From contig JBLNDJ010000060.1 of assembly GCA_050261515.1 (NCBI GenBank), forward strand, positions 124,001 through 188,000: a stretch of DNA of 64,000 bases, in the 5' to 3' direction. Under the pieces are notes generated by a model. The model was given only the letters and a program-made list of their open reading frames with translations. It was not told the DNA's origin and searched no databases. Origin of the DNA: JBLNDJ01 sp050261515 (GTDB taxonomy: Bacteria; Acidobacteriota; Terriglobia; Bryobacterales; Bryobacteraceae). Numbering within the stretch: the first letter of the stretch is position 1; the number at the start of each line of letters is the position of its first letter. Below, piece after piece: positions 24,908-33,798 of this stretch. A program made the translations under genes and the position numbers.

Positions 24908-26338
24908 ATGGCGCCGAGCTTCGAGGTCGGGGAGATCGTCGGCGATTATCGAGTCGTCGGAGTTCTCGGCTCGGGCGGGTCCGGAGAGGTCTTCAAAGCA
25001 GAGCACACGATCACGAAGCGCGCCGAAGCCCTCAAAGTCCTGTCGGCCGGGCGGCCGCACACGATCGAAGAAGAGCAGCGGTTCTTGCGCGAGATACAGG
25101 TGCAGGCCAGCCTCGACCACCCGAACGTCGCCTCAGTCCGCACGGCATTCTGGACGACCAGCGGGCTGGTGCTCGCCATGGAGCTGGTTGAAGGCGAGTC
25201 GCTCGACAGCATCATCGCGCGCGGGCGCGTGCCGCTCGGCGTCGCGACCGGTTACATCCTCCAGACGCTCTCGGCCCTGATTCACGCACACGCGCACGGC
25301 GTCATCCACCGCGACATCAAGCCGGGCAATATCGTGGTGGGCCCGCGGGGAACGGTGAAGCTGACCGATTTCGGGCTGGCTCGCGAGGAGGCGTCGCCGA
25401 GCGTCACCAACACAGGCGCGCTGGCGGGCTCTCCGTTCTACATGTCTCCCGAGCAGATCGACGGCGGCAAGATCGACCTGCGCACCGATATCTACTCGCT
25501 CGGCGTGGTGCTCTACGAGCTGGCCACGGGAGTCAAACCGTTCCGCGGAGACAGCACGTTCGCCATCATGCGGGCGCACAAGGAATCGGAGCCGCTGCCG
25601 CCGGTCATGCTCGAGCCGGCGATCGGTGAGAGCCTCAACGGCATCATCCTGACCGCGCTGGCGAAGAATCCCGCGGAGAGGTTCCAGACGGCCGCGGATT
25701 TCCGGTACGCGCTCGACGGGGCGCGGAAAGCTCTGAACCTGGCGCCCTCAGCCTCCGGCGGCGTGGCGGGGGGAGGGGCGGCGAGCCTCCTTCATTCGCG
25801 AAAGGCGCGCTGGGTGGCGGGCGCGGCGCTAGTGATGTCGCTTGGCGCGGTGGCCGGAGTGGAAAGCTTGGTACGGATGCGTGCGCCCGCGGCGCCGCCG
25901 GCGGTGTTGCACCGCCCCGCACCGCCGCCCGCGCCGATTGTGCGGCCGCCCGTGGTGATCGAGGTGCAGGTACCGCCGCCCGAACCGGAGACGCCGGCCG
26001 CGGGGGATCCCGCACCCGAGCCTCCGAAGACGCCGCGGCGGAAGATGAAGCCCGCCGACGCGGCGGCGGTCATGGCGCACCCGCCGGCGTCCGTTCGCCG
26101 GGCAAAGAGCATCGCGCCGCCGCCCGAGCTGGCGCCCGCGGCAGCCGAACAGGTCGCCGGCGCCGTGCCTCCGCCCGAAGCAGCAGGACCGGCGCCTGAG
26201 GAACTGGCTCCAGGCCCCGCGGCCAAGGAGCAGCCCAAGCGCCGGCATGCTGTGTGGCGCGCGCTGGGCAAGATCGTACGCCCGTTCACGGGCTCGGGCG
26301 AGGCCAAGCCCGAAGCGAATCAGTCTTCAACGAACTAG
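24908..26338 (+). CDS. Ser/Thr protein kinase (PknB-like), membrane-anchored
   Basis: The 476-residue protein has a complete Hanks-type kinase domain: glycine loop GSGGSG (21-26), ATP lysine K43 in ALKVL, helix-C Glu in FLREIQV, HRDIKPGN (134-141), DFG (154-156), and SPEQ and DIYSLG further on. It should phosphorylate Ser/Thr of target proteins. A hydrophobic segment (WVAGAALVMSLGAVAGV, near residue 300) likely spans the membrane, followed by a Pro/Ala-rich region and a basic C-terminus. It starts 3 bases after the pseudokinase stop, so the two proteins are made together; the pseudokinase is an obvious candidate partner or substrate. Its 3' end overlaps the convergent esterase gene by 12 bases. 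Confidence 0.95.
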   Translation: MAPSFEVGEIVGDYRVVGVLGSGGSGEVFKAEHTITKRAEALKVLSAGRPHTIEEEQRFLREIQVQASLDHPNVASVRTAFWTTSGLVLAMELVEGESLDSIIARGRVPLGVATGYILQTLSALIHAHAHGVIHRDIKPGNIVVGPRGTVKLTDFGLAREEASPSVTNTGALAGSPFYMSPEQIDGGKIDLRTDIYSLGVVLYELATGVKPFRGDSTFAIMRAHKESEPLPPVMLEPAIGESLNGIILTALAKNPAERFQTAADFRYALDGARKALNLAPSASGGVAGGGAASLLHSRKARWVAGAALVMSLGAVAGVESLVRMRAPAAPPAVLHRPAPPPAPIVRPPVVIEVQVPPPEPETPAAGDPAPEPPKTPRRKMKPADAAAVMAHPPASVRRAKSIAPPPELAPAAAEQVAGAVPPPEAAGPAPEELAPGPAAKEQPKRRHAVWRALGKIVRPFTGSGEAKPEANQSSTN

Positions 26339-28231
26339 CTTCAGAAACCGCTCGATCTCCCGCCCGGCATCCGGACCGGAGACGAGCCCGATTCGCTCCG
26401 GCACGTACGGGCGCGCGCGTTCGGCGGTGAGCGGCTGCCAGTCGCCGTCGATCGGATCGACGACCAGACCTCGGGCGGGGCTGGCGGCGAGAAGGTCCGG
26501 GATGTCGCGGTGCTCCAGCGCTCCGAATGGTAAATAGAACGCCGGGATCTCGCGGTCGTACACGCCGGGGTCGTCCGGATCGGCCTTGTGCAGGGTGTAG
26601 GACGCGCGCATCGATTCGGGCCGGTCGATGAAGTGTCGGAAGGTCGTGAAGCCGTCGCGCAGGATGTACCAGCGGAGGGACGCGGGGCGGCTCGCCACGG
26701 CGTAGGCCGCCGCGAGGGCGGCGTTGTCTCCGCGGGCGTAGAGTCCGCAGGCTCCCGTGTTCCGAATGGCGGCGGCGAGATCGGCGCCCTGTTGCTCGAC
26801 GAAGTTTTCGCCGAGCAGCAGGCTCACGGCGAAGACCCAGCCCGGCTTTGTGAGCGCGGTTTCGCCGATGCCGCGCGGGTCGATGCCGACGACGCGCCAG
26901 CCCTCTTCACGCGCGCGGCGGATGGCGGGATCGGAGTCGAGCGCCTGCTTGCCGCGGTCGTCCACCGCGATCAGAACGCGCGTGCCGGCCGGCGTGGCGG
27001 GGCCGGCCGCTGGGCCGGGCGCGGACCGGGGGTTCCGCTGCACGGGAATGCGGATCGCGGCGTGCATGCCGGGGCCCGCGGGTTCGTTGTGTCCGGCGGG
27101 GAAGCAGCGCAACTCGGCCGACGCGGGCGGCATGGTTTCGGTGGCGGGCTCGGGATAGGGCGCGCCGTCGCCGCGTCCCGCGAGCCAGCGCAGGAACCAG
27201 CCGTAGGCGGCCTCGCGCTTCCGCTTCTGGTAGCCGTGGCCCTCGGTGGAATCTTCAAAGTAACCGGCCTTCTCCGGCACACCGTACGAGCCGTAGAGAG
27301 CCTTCCCGTAGGCCGCGATCTTGCGGACGCCGGCGACCGGGAAGCTCTCGTCCTCGGAGGCCGCGACAATCAGGACCGGGCGCGGCGCGGCCATCGCAAA
27401 CAGTTCGTGGTTGTTCGCGTAGCGGATCAGGCCTGCGACGAAGTGGCAATGCTCCTTGGCCTTGTACCAGTCCAGGCGGCGGCAGACGCTCAGTTGTTCG
27501 TAGAACTCGCTGGTGCCGACGACGGGAACGGCGACTTTGATGCGGTCGTCGAGCGCGACCGTCATCCAGGTGTTGTAGCCGCCGCCTGAGGCACCGGTGA
27601 TGCCGATGCGGTCCGGATCGACGTCGGGCCGCGCGAGCAGGTATTCGAGCGCGCACTGGGTTTCGTATTCGGCGTAGCCTTGTTGGGAGATTCCCGCGAG
27701 CAGCGATTCGGTGCGGCGGTGATCGCGGTCCGAGACACCGCGCTCGCCCTGGCCGAAGGCGTCGAAATTGAGGACGACGAAGCCGAGCTTCGCCATGTTA
27801 ATGCAAAACGCCTGAAAATCGGACTTCGCTTTGCCCTCGGCCCACCAGTGGCCGTTGTAGAACACGATCGCCGGCGCGCGTCCGGTCAGCGCTTCGGGAA
27901 CGTAGACGTGCGCGGGGACGTGCACGCCGGGGAGCGTCTGGTAAACGATCTTCTCGATGCGATAACCGGGACGCTGGAGCGCGCCCACCGTTCGCGGGCG
28001 CAGCTCCGGAGGCCAGGGCAGCTTGCGGAAGCCGAGCGACTGCTCGAGCTTGCGGCGCAGCGCGGGGCGGGCCCGGTCGGCCTCGTCCCGAGTCTCGGCG
28101 TGATGGATGGCCGCGAGGGCTTCCCGCGCGCGCTGCTCGAGCGCGTCGAGCACGGCGGCATCGCGATCCCGTGCGCTCGCGGATGCCAACGCGATTGCCA
28201 TGAGCGCGATTCGTTTTATCATGTGGACCAT
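26327..28231 (-). CDS. Secreted twin-domain alpha/beta-hydrolase, acetylxylan-esterase-like
   Basis: The 634-residue protein has a signal peptide (MIKRIALMAIALASASA) and two alpha/beta-hydrolase halves. The first half is complete, with YRIEKIVYQTLPGVHVPAHVYVP as its opening strands and the nucleophile elbow GASGGG (Ser at about residue 215). The second half (from about residue 440) keeps DDRGKQALD and GIDPRGIGET but shows no GxSxG elbow (GLYARGDNAA instead). It is probably a carbohydrate esterase. The ATG at 28231 has an AAGG ribosome site 6 bases upstream; another in-frame ATG lies at 28222. Its start region overlaps the divergent propeller gene. A second protein of the same design is at 43526-45589. 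Confidence 0.85.
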   Translation of the reverse strand: MVHMIKRIALMAIALASASARDRDAAVLDALEQRAREALAAIHHAETRDEADRARPALRRKLEQSLGFRKLPWPPELRPRTVGALQRPGYRIEKIVYQTLPGVHVPAHVYVPEALTGRAPAIVFYNGHWWAEGKAKSDFQAFCINMAKLGFVVLNFDAFGQGERGVSDRDHRRTESLLAGISQQGYAEYETQCALEYLLARPDVDPDRIGITGASGGGYNTWMTVALDDRIKVAVPVVGTSEFYEQLSVCRRLDWYKAKEHCHFVAGLIRYANNHELFAMAAPRPVLIVAASEDESFPVAGVRKIAAYGKALYGSYGVPEKAGYFEDSTEGHGYQKRKREAAYGWFLRWLAGRGDGAPYPEPATETMPPASAELRCFPAGHNEPAGPGMHAAIRIPVQRNPRSAPGPAAGPATPAGTRVLIAVDDRGKQALDSDPAIRRAREEGWRVVGIDPRGIGETALTKPGWVFAVSLLLGENFVEQQGADLAAAIRNTGACGLYARGDNAALAAAYAVASRPASLRWYILRDGFTTFRHFIDRPESMRASYTLHKADPDDPGVYDREIPAFYLPFGALEHRDIPDLLAASPARGLVVDPIDGDWQPLTAERARPYVPERIGLVSGPDAGREIERFLKLVR

Positions 28232-30278
28232 GTCTTGCCTTCGCCGGATATTAATCCTCTTTTCCCTGGCTCTCTGCCTGAATGCGGCCGACCTGTTTCG
28301 CGACGACTTCGCGCATTTCCCTCCCGGGCTGTTGTCGAGCCCGCTGGGCCAGTTGAACGGCGCCATCCAGGAATATCATTATCTGCCGCATCGGGGCGTG
28401 CCCCTGGCACCGTGGGAGAACGCGATCTGCCACGACGACTCGTGGGTGATCGGCGATGAGGACGGAAAGCCGTACCTGGAGCAGCACCTCATCCACACGC
28501 AGGACTCGCGGAGCACGCCGGCGTTTATCACGGGCGATCCCGAGTGGAGCGACTACACGGTGGAAGCGAAAATGAAGCCGCTCTCGACGGCCGATATGGC
28601 GGGTGTCGTGTTCCGCTACCGGACCAACCGCCACTATTACGTATTCGCGCTCACGGGCGGCAATCGCGCGCGCATTGCCGTGCGGCAGCCGATCGAGAAG
28701 AAGCTGCGCGTGCCGGACTGGCGCGAGGTTGCGTCCGCGGAATTCGCGTACGACACCAAGGCGTACCACACGCTCAAAGTCGAAAACGACGGGCCGCGCG
28801 TGCGCGCGTACGTTGACGGGCGGCTGGTCCTCGAAGCGAGCGACGGCGAGATCCTGAAGGGCAAAGCCGGCTTGGCCGCGAACATTCCCGTGCGCTACCA
28901 GGACTTCCGCGTGACGGTTTCCGATGAGAACCGCGCGAAGATCGAGGGCCGCATCCGCGCGCGCGAGACGGAGCTTGCCGCTCTGCGCGCGCAGAACCCG
29001 AAGCCGGTGCTCTGGAAGAAATTCGAAACCCCGAAATTCGGAGCGGGGCGCAACGTGCGGTTCGGCGACCTCGACGGCGACGGCCGCGCCGACATGCTCA
29101 TCGCGCAGAACATCCCGCGCGTGAGCGGTGATGCGTTCGACCACATCAGCTGCCTGACCGCGGTCACGCTCGACGGCAAGGTGCTGTGGCAATCCGGGCG
29201 GCCCGACCCGCGCAACGGCCTGCTGACCAACGACACGCCGTTCCAGATCCACGACATCGACGGCGACGGCCGCAACGAGGTCGTGCTCGTGCGCGATTTC
29301 AAGCTTCAGATTCTCGACGGCCGCACCGCCGCGGTGAAGAAGTGGGTCTGGATGCCGCAGGCGCCCGCGGCGAAGCCCGCCCAGCGGCCCTACGAGCTGC
29401 TGAACGGCGACTCGATCGCGTTCGTGAATTTCTCGGGCCACAAGGACCGCCGCGAGATACTCGTGAAGGACCGCTACAGCACGTTCTGGGTCTACAACAA
29501 CCAGCTCGAGCTGCTCTGGCAGGGGCGGGGGCAGACGGGGCACTTTCCGTATCCGTTCGACATCGACGGCGAGGGGCGCGACAAGATGGCGATCGGGTAC
29601 GCGCTGTGGGACCACGCGGGGCGCCAGCTCTGGACGCGCGACAGGGATTACTTCGATCACGCCGATGGAATCGTGATGGGCAACTTCAGCGGAAAGGATG
29701 GAGCCGAGCCGCGAGTGTATGCCTGCGGCAGCGATGAGGGCTTCCTCATGTTCGACCGCAACGGGAAGGAGCTAAAGCATGAGCGCATCGGCCACGCGCA
29801 GAGCCCGAGCATCGGCAAGTACCGCGCGGATATTCCAGGCTTGCAGTTGATCACGGTCAACTACTGGCACAACCCGGGGATCGTGAGCCTGTTCGACGCC
29901 GATGGAAACCTGGTGGCGCAGGACGAGCCGATCCACTCGGGCAGCCCGCTGCTGCCGGTGAACTGGCGCGGCGACGGGCAGGAATTCGTGCTGCTGTCGG
30001 GCAACGTGCGCGAGGGCGGCCTCATCGACGGTCACCTGCGGCGCGTCGTGATGTTCCCCGACGACGGGCATCCGGACCTGGCGGCGTACACGGCGGACCT
30101 GACCGGCGACCAGCGCGACGAAATTGTTCTGTGGGACCAGGAACGCGTTTGGATTTACACGCAGGATCGTCCGTTCACGGGCGAGCGGATCTACGCGCCC
30201 GTGCGCACGCCGGACTACAACGAATCGAATTACAGGACGACGGTGTCGCTGCCGGGGTGGGCGAAGCCGGCGCGATGA
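28230..30278 (+). CDS. Secreted protein with LamG/DUF1080-like domain and FG-GAP beta-propeller
   Basis: The 682-residue protein has a signal peptide (MSCLRRILILFSLALCLNA). A jelly-roll domain of the LamG/DUF1080 kind follows (FRDDFAHFPPG, DYTVEAKMKPLSTADMAGVVFRYR, YHTLKVENDGPRVRAYVDG; about residues 20-230). From about residue 270 there are calcium-loop blades of the FG-GAP/VCBS type (GDLDGDGRADM, HDIDGDGRNEV, FDIDGEGRDKM). This resembles the propeller of rhamnogalacturonan lyases (PL11), so a polysaccharide lyase or binding role is possible, but catalytic residues were not identified. An in-frame ATG nine bases earlier (28221) would overlap the divergent esterase start. It is divergent from the esterase with no intergenic space. 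Confidence 0.8.
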   Translation: MSCLRRILILFSLALCLNAADLFRDDFAHFPPGLLSSPLGQLNGAIQEYHYLPHRGVPLAPWENAICHDDSWVIGDEDGKPYLEQHLIHTQDSRSTPAFITGDPEWSDYTVEAKMKPLSTADMAGVVFRYRTNRHYYVFALTGGNRARIAVRQPIEKKLRVPDWREVASAEFAYDTKAYHTLKVENDGPRVRAYVDGRLVLEASDGEILKGKAGLAANIPVRYQDFRVTVSDENRAKIEGRIRARETELAALRAQNPKPVLWKKFETPKFGAGRNVRFGDLDGDGRADMLIAQNIPRVSGDAFDHISCLTAVTLDGKVLWQSGRPDPRNGLLTNDTPFQIHDIDGDGRNEVVLVRDFKLQILDGRTAAVKKWVWMPQAPAAKPAQRPYELLNGDSIAFVNFSGHKDRREILVKDRYSTFWVYNNQLELLWQGRGQTGHFPYPFDIDGEGRDKMAIGYALWDHAGRQLWTRDRDYFDHADGIVMGNFSGKDGAEPRVYACGSDEGFLMFDRNGKELKHERIGHAQSPSIGKYRADIPGLQLITVNYWHNPGIVSLFDADGNLVAQDEPIHSGSPLLPVNWRGDGQEFVLLSGNVREGGLIDGHLRRVVMFPDDGHPDLAAYTADLTGDQRDEIVLWDQERVWIYTQDRPFTGERIYAPVRTPDYNESNYRTTVSLPGWAKPAR

Positions 30279-30355
30279 AATGGTTTGTTGCTTAAGGGGG
30301 CGCCGATATCCTTGAACCTGGGTTCTGTGTCACTCTGATTCTGCGGAGACGATAG

Positions 30356-31291
30356 GTGGCGAACTTCGAGCTAGACTCGCTGTCAGACTATACAGATCAG
30401 TCCATCCTAGATGAGATGCGGAGGGTAGCCGCTTTGAGCGGTGATGCTCCACTTTCGAGAGAAGTATTCAGGAAACTGCCGTCGAGAGTCTCTGCAACCA
30501 CGATCGCAAGACGGTTCGGTGGATGGAAGCAGGCTCTCAGGGCCGCTGGCTTGACTCACCTTGGTGTGGACGAACATCCGTCGCAATATCAGGTGAAGAT
30601 GAACCGAGGTCGCAAGATGTCGAATGATGAGCTAATAACTGAAATGCAGCGGGTTCATGCGGCCTTGCGTTCAGAGGTCCTAACTGCTAAGGCATTCGAC
30701 CAGCATTCTATCGTTCACTCCGATGCCGTCAGAGAGCGATACGGCGTCTGGAATGCCGCCCTTCATGTAGCAGGAATCGCTCAATCCGAAGCCGGCAGAC
30801 GATATTCAGACGAAGAGTGTTTTGAGAACATGGCTGTCGTTTGGACTTATTACGGAAGGTCACCGCGGCATAGCGAGATAAAAATTCCGCCGTCAACGGT
30901 TGGTCCAAAGGCGTATGTTCTTCGATGGGGGACTTGGCGTAAGAGCCTGAAGGCGTTTGTAGATTGGGCTAACGCCGAAGGACACCGAGCGACAGCTGAA
31001 CCTGAGACGGAGGGAGTGAACGAAAAAAGCTCAGATTCTCCTGCCTCACGACGTTCAGCGCGGAGTGAACCTGATTGTAGGGAAGTACGCCCCGGTTTGA
31101 GGTTCAAGGTTTTCATGAGAGACCGTTTCAGATGTGTTGCCTGCGGCCGCAGTCCTGCCACTCATTTGAACGTTGAACTTCACGCCGATCACGTCGTTTC
31201 CGTCCACGACGGGGGCAAGACGGCTTTCGACAACCTTCAGACGCTTTGTCAAGACTGCAATTTGGGGAAGGGCCGAACCTCGATGCCGTGA
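30356..31291 (+). CDS. HNH endonuclease with N-terminal homing-endonuclease-associated repeats
   Basis: The 311-residue protein has an HNH nuclease domain at its C-terminus (about residues 240-308): FRCVACGRSP, LHADHVVSVHDGGKTAFDNLQTLC and CNLGKGRT, with the paired Cys that bind zinc and the catalytic His in DHV. Before it are two or three copies of a repeat of the HNH_repeat type (RFGGWKQALRAAGL, RYGVWNAALHVAGI, RWGTWRKSLKAF), thought to contact DNA. It starts with GTG at 30356, with GGAG 7 bases upstream. One sampled 60-base line has 29 G+C, clearly below its neighbours, so recent transfer is likely. It may be a solitary homing or defence-type nuclease. Confidence 0.88.
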   Translation: MANFELDSLSDYTDQSILDEMRRVAALSGDAPLSREVFRKLPSRVSATTIARRFGGWKQALRAAGLTHLGVDEHPSQYQVKMNRGRKMSNDELITEMQRVHAALRSEVLTAKAFDQHSIVHSDAVRERYGVWNAALHVAGIAQSEAGRRYSDEECFENMAVVWTYYGRSPRHSEIKIPPSTVGPKAYVLRWGTWRKSLKAFVDWANAEGHRATAEPETEGVNEKSSDSPASRRSARSEPDCREVRPGLRFKVFMRDRFRCVACGRSPATHLNVELHADHVVSVHDGGKTAFDNLQTLCQDCNLGKGRTSMP

Positions 31292-31399
31292 GACAAGTTT
31301 CTTGCGCTTTCCACTGTCGCTTCCGAGCCATATCCAATGACCGATCCGTCCTTGGGCCCAGTGTCGCGTACGTCAAGTGCATAGATACCCAATTCAAGA

Positions 31400-31432
31400 G
31401 CCGACTAGGGGTCGGCCCGGACCAGAGGGTCC
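31400..31432. other. Two small inverted repeats before pgm
   Basis: GCCGAC-TAGGG-GTCGGC (31400-31416) and GGACC-AGAG-GGTCC (31419-31432) lie side by side in the 172-base gap between the HNH gene and pgm, followed by an A-rich stretch. They may be the end of the HNH transcript or part of the pgm leader. The rest of the gap shows nothing clear. Confidence 0.4.
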
Positions 31433-31463
31433 ACCTTACAAAAAAATAAGCGAGGATCAGGAC

Positions 31464-33104
31464 ATGGACGTCAGCCCGCTGGCCGGCAAGCCCGCTCTGG
31501 CTTCAATGCTCGTGAATGTGCCGAAGCTCGTGACCGCGTATTACACGGGGCGGCCCGACCCCGCCGTGCCGTCCGAGTGCGTGAAGTTCGGGACGTCGGG
31601 CCATCGCGGCTCGGCGCTGAATAACGCGTTCAACGAGCGGCATATCCTCGCGATCTCGCAGGCCATCTGCGAGTACCGCGCGCAGCAGAACATCTTGGGG
31701 CCGCTCTATCTCGGCATGGACACGCACGCGCTCTCGGAGCCCGCCTTCGCGAGCGCGCTGGAGGTGCTGGCGGCCAACGGCGTCGATGTCCTGATCGACG
31801 CGGCCGGCGGCTACACGCCCACGCCCGCCGTCTCGCACGCAATCCTCACGCACAACCGCGGGCGCAGCGACGGCCAGGCAGACGGCATCGTCATCACGCC
31901 GTCGCACAATCCGCCCGAGGACGGCGGTTTCAAATACAACCCGCCCGACGGCGGCCCGGCCGATACCGGCATCACGAAATGGATCGAGGGACGCGCGAAC
32001 CAGTTGCTCGCCGGCGACCTGCGCGGGGTGCGGCGCGCGGCGCGTCCCCGGGCCCGCAAGTACGACTACACGGGCGCGTACGTGGCCGACCTCGCTTCCG
32101 TCATCGACATGGACGCGATCCGCGGCGCGGGCGTGCGCATCGGCGTCGATCCGCTGGGCGGCGCGGCGGTGCGTTACTGGGAGCCGGTGCGCGAACGCTA
32201 CGGGCTGAACCTCACGGTGGTGAACGACGCCGTCGATCCCACGTTCCGGTTCATGACGGTCGATTGGGATGGCAAGATCCGGATGGACTGCTCGTCGCCC
32301 TACGCGATGGCGAGCCTGATCGGGCTGAAGGACCGCTTCGACGTTGCCTTCGCCAACGACACAGACAGCGACCGGCACGGCATCGTCACACCCAGCGCGG
32401 GCCTCATGAATCCGAATCATTACCTGGCTGTCGCGATTTCGTTCCTGTTCGAGGACCGCGGCGGATGGCGGCGCGATGCGGCGGTGGGGAAGACCGTGGT
32501 CTCGAGCGGCATGATCGACCGCGTGGCCGCCCGGATGGGGCGGCGGCTGGTGGAGGTGCCGGTCGGGTTCAAGTGGTTCGTGAGCGGGCTGGTGGACGGC
32601 TCGTTCGGCTTCGGCGGCGAGGAGAGCGCCGGCGCGTCGTTCCTCAGGCGCAACGGCACCGTGTGGACGACGGACAAAGACGGTCTGATCCTCGGGCTGC
32701 TCGCGGCGGAGATTACTGCGAAGGCCGGGCGCGACCCGGGCGAATTGTATCGCGAACTCACGCGCGAGTTCGGCGAGCCGGCCTACGAGCGGACCGATAT
32801 GCCCGCGAGCGCGGAGCTTCGCGCGGCGGTCGCGCGCATCACACCGGCCGGCCTGCGTATCAAGGAGCTGGCGGGCGAACCGGTCGAGGCCGCGCTCACC
32901 AACGCGCCGGGCAACGGACAGCCGATCGGCGGAATCAAGATCATCGCGAAGAACGGCTGGTTCGCCGCGCGGCCGTCCGGCACCGAAGATTTGCTGAAGC
33001 TTTACGCCGAGAGCTTCCTGGGGCTCGATCACCTGCGGCGCATACAGGCCGGGGCGCAGGAGATGCTGGCGGCCCTCCCCCTTGACGGCGCAACTTTCCT
33101 TTGA
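31464..33104 (+). CDS. pgm: Phosphoglucomutase (alpha-D-glucose phosphate-specific)
   Basis: The 546-residue enzyme interconverts glucose 1-phosphate and glucose 6-phosphate. The catalytic serine is S147 in [12 protein letters not shown], the Mg loop is DTDSDRHG, sugar recognition is [10 protein letters not shown], and phosphate binding is [12 protein letters not shown] near the C-terminus. The N-terminal [10 protein letters not shown] is typical of the bacterial Pgm type. The ATG at 31464 has a GAGG ribosome site 8 bases upstream, so longer in-frame starts are discounted. It supplies glucose 1-phosphate for glycogen and surface polysaccharides. The CBS gene follows after 32 bases. Confidence 0.96.
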   Translation: MDVSPLAGKPALASMLVNVPKLVTAYYTGRPDPAVPSECVKFGTSGHRGSALNNAFNERHILAISQAICEYRAQQNILGPLYLGMDTHALSEPAFASALEVLAANGVDVLIDAAGGYTPTPAVSHAILTHNRGRSDGQADGIVITPSHNPPEDGGFKYNPPDGGPADTGITKWIEGRANQLLAGDLRGVRRAARPRARKYDYTGAYVADLASVIDMDAIRGAGVRIGVDPLGGAAVRYWEPVRERYGLNLTVVNDAVDPTFRFMTVDWDGKIRMDCSSPYAMASLIGLKDRFDVAFANDTDSDRHGIVTPSAGLMNPNHYLAVAISFLFEDRGGWRRDAAVGKTVVSSGMIDRVAARMGRRLVEVPVGFKWFVSGLVDGSFGFGGEESAGASFLRRNGTVWTTDKDGLILGLLAAEITAKAGRDPGELYRELTREFGEPAYERTDMPASAELRAAVARITPAGLRIKELAGEPVEAALTNAPGNGQPIGGIKIIAKNGWFAARPSGTEDLLKLYAESFLGLDHLRRIQAGAQEMLAALPLDGATFL

Positions 33105-33136
33105 GACAGTATTAGGCACGTCACGGGGGTACGAAC

Positions 33137-33577
33137 ATGGGAGACATGGTTCGATCAATCCTGGCCGGCAAGGGAACGACGATCTGGGACGTGGCGCCCG
33201 ACGCCACCGTCTACGAGGCCCTCGCGAGGCTGGCCGAAAAGGATATCGGCGCGCTCCTGGTGCTTGAAGGCGACAGGCTGATCGGTATCTTCTCGGAGAG
33301 GGACTACGCCCGCAAGGTCATCCTGATGGGGCGGTCGTCGAGGGAGATGCAGGTTCACGAGGTCATGACCGCTCCGGTGGTCACGGTAACGCCGCACCAC
33401 ACCGTCGAGCAGTGCATGAAGCTCATGACGGAAAACCGCGTCCGTCATCTTCCGGTGATGGATGGGCCGCGCCTGGCGGGCATTGTCTCGATCGGCGACC
33501 TGGTGAATTCGATCATCTCCGAGCAGGCGGAGACGATCCAACACCTGAACAACTACATCACCGGCAGCTACGTGTGA
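33137..33577 (+). CDS. CBS-domain pair protein
   Basis: The 146-residue protein consists of two CBS motifs. The first is around VYEALARLAEKDIGALLVLEGDRLIGIFSERDYAR, the second around VTPHHTVEQCMKLMTENRVRHLPVMDGPRLAGIVSIGDLV. Such pairs bind adenine nucleotides such as AMP, ATP or SAM and act as stand-alone sensors or as partners of enzymes. It follows pgm closely and in the same direction, so sensing of energy state in connection with sugar metabolism is a reasonable guess only. Its last bases overlap the small leftward gene. Confidence 0.92.
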   Translation: MGDMVRSILAGKGTTIWDVAPDATVYEALARLAEKDIGALLVLEGDRLIGIFSERDYARKVILMGRSSREMQVHEVMTAPVVTVTPHHTVEQCMKLMTENRVRHLPVMDGPRLAGIVSIGDLVNSIISEQAETIQHLNNYITGSYV

Positions 33578-33723
33578 CAGTGCCTGCGCTCGGCGTAGGC
33601 CGCGGCCGCGCGTAGACGCTGCTCAATGCGCTCAACTGGAATTTGCAATTCCGCCGAAAGAGACTCTGCCGTCTCACCGCTGAGGTAGCGGCGGTAGATC
33701 TGCACCGCGAAAGGCTCTCCCAT
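33568..33723 (-). CDS. Small hypothetical protein, 51 residues, helix-turn-helix-like
   Basis: A short leftward frame begins with ATG at 33723 behind a strong purine ribosome site (AGGGGG, 5 bases upstream) and ends by overlapping the CBS gene by 10 bases. The product, MGEPFAVQIYRRYLSGETA and on, is fully helical in appearance. It contains SGETAESLSAELQIPVERIEQRL, which resembles the two helices of a small HTH. A longer in-frame version exists but is antisense to the CYTH gene. I do not recognise a family. The good ribosome site is the main support. Confidence 0.5.
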   Translation of the reverse strand: MGEPFAVQIYRRYLSGETAESLSAELQIPVERIEQRLRAAAAYAERRHCHT

Positions 33724-33798
33724 TTTCTCCCCCTGAACTGCTCTGATAGATAGACGCGCGCGGGCCGCATTTGGATGCAAGCTGTTAGGATGAACACC

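Noticed and set aside
23314..24909. Leftward 531-codon frame coding a Ser/Gly/Thr-rich product opposite the pseudokinase
   Set aside because: It is the exact antisense of the Glu/Pro repeats, so its SGSGSG pattern is a by-product of GC-rich codons. The rightward protein has a real domain, a promoter and a ribosome site.
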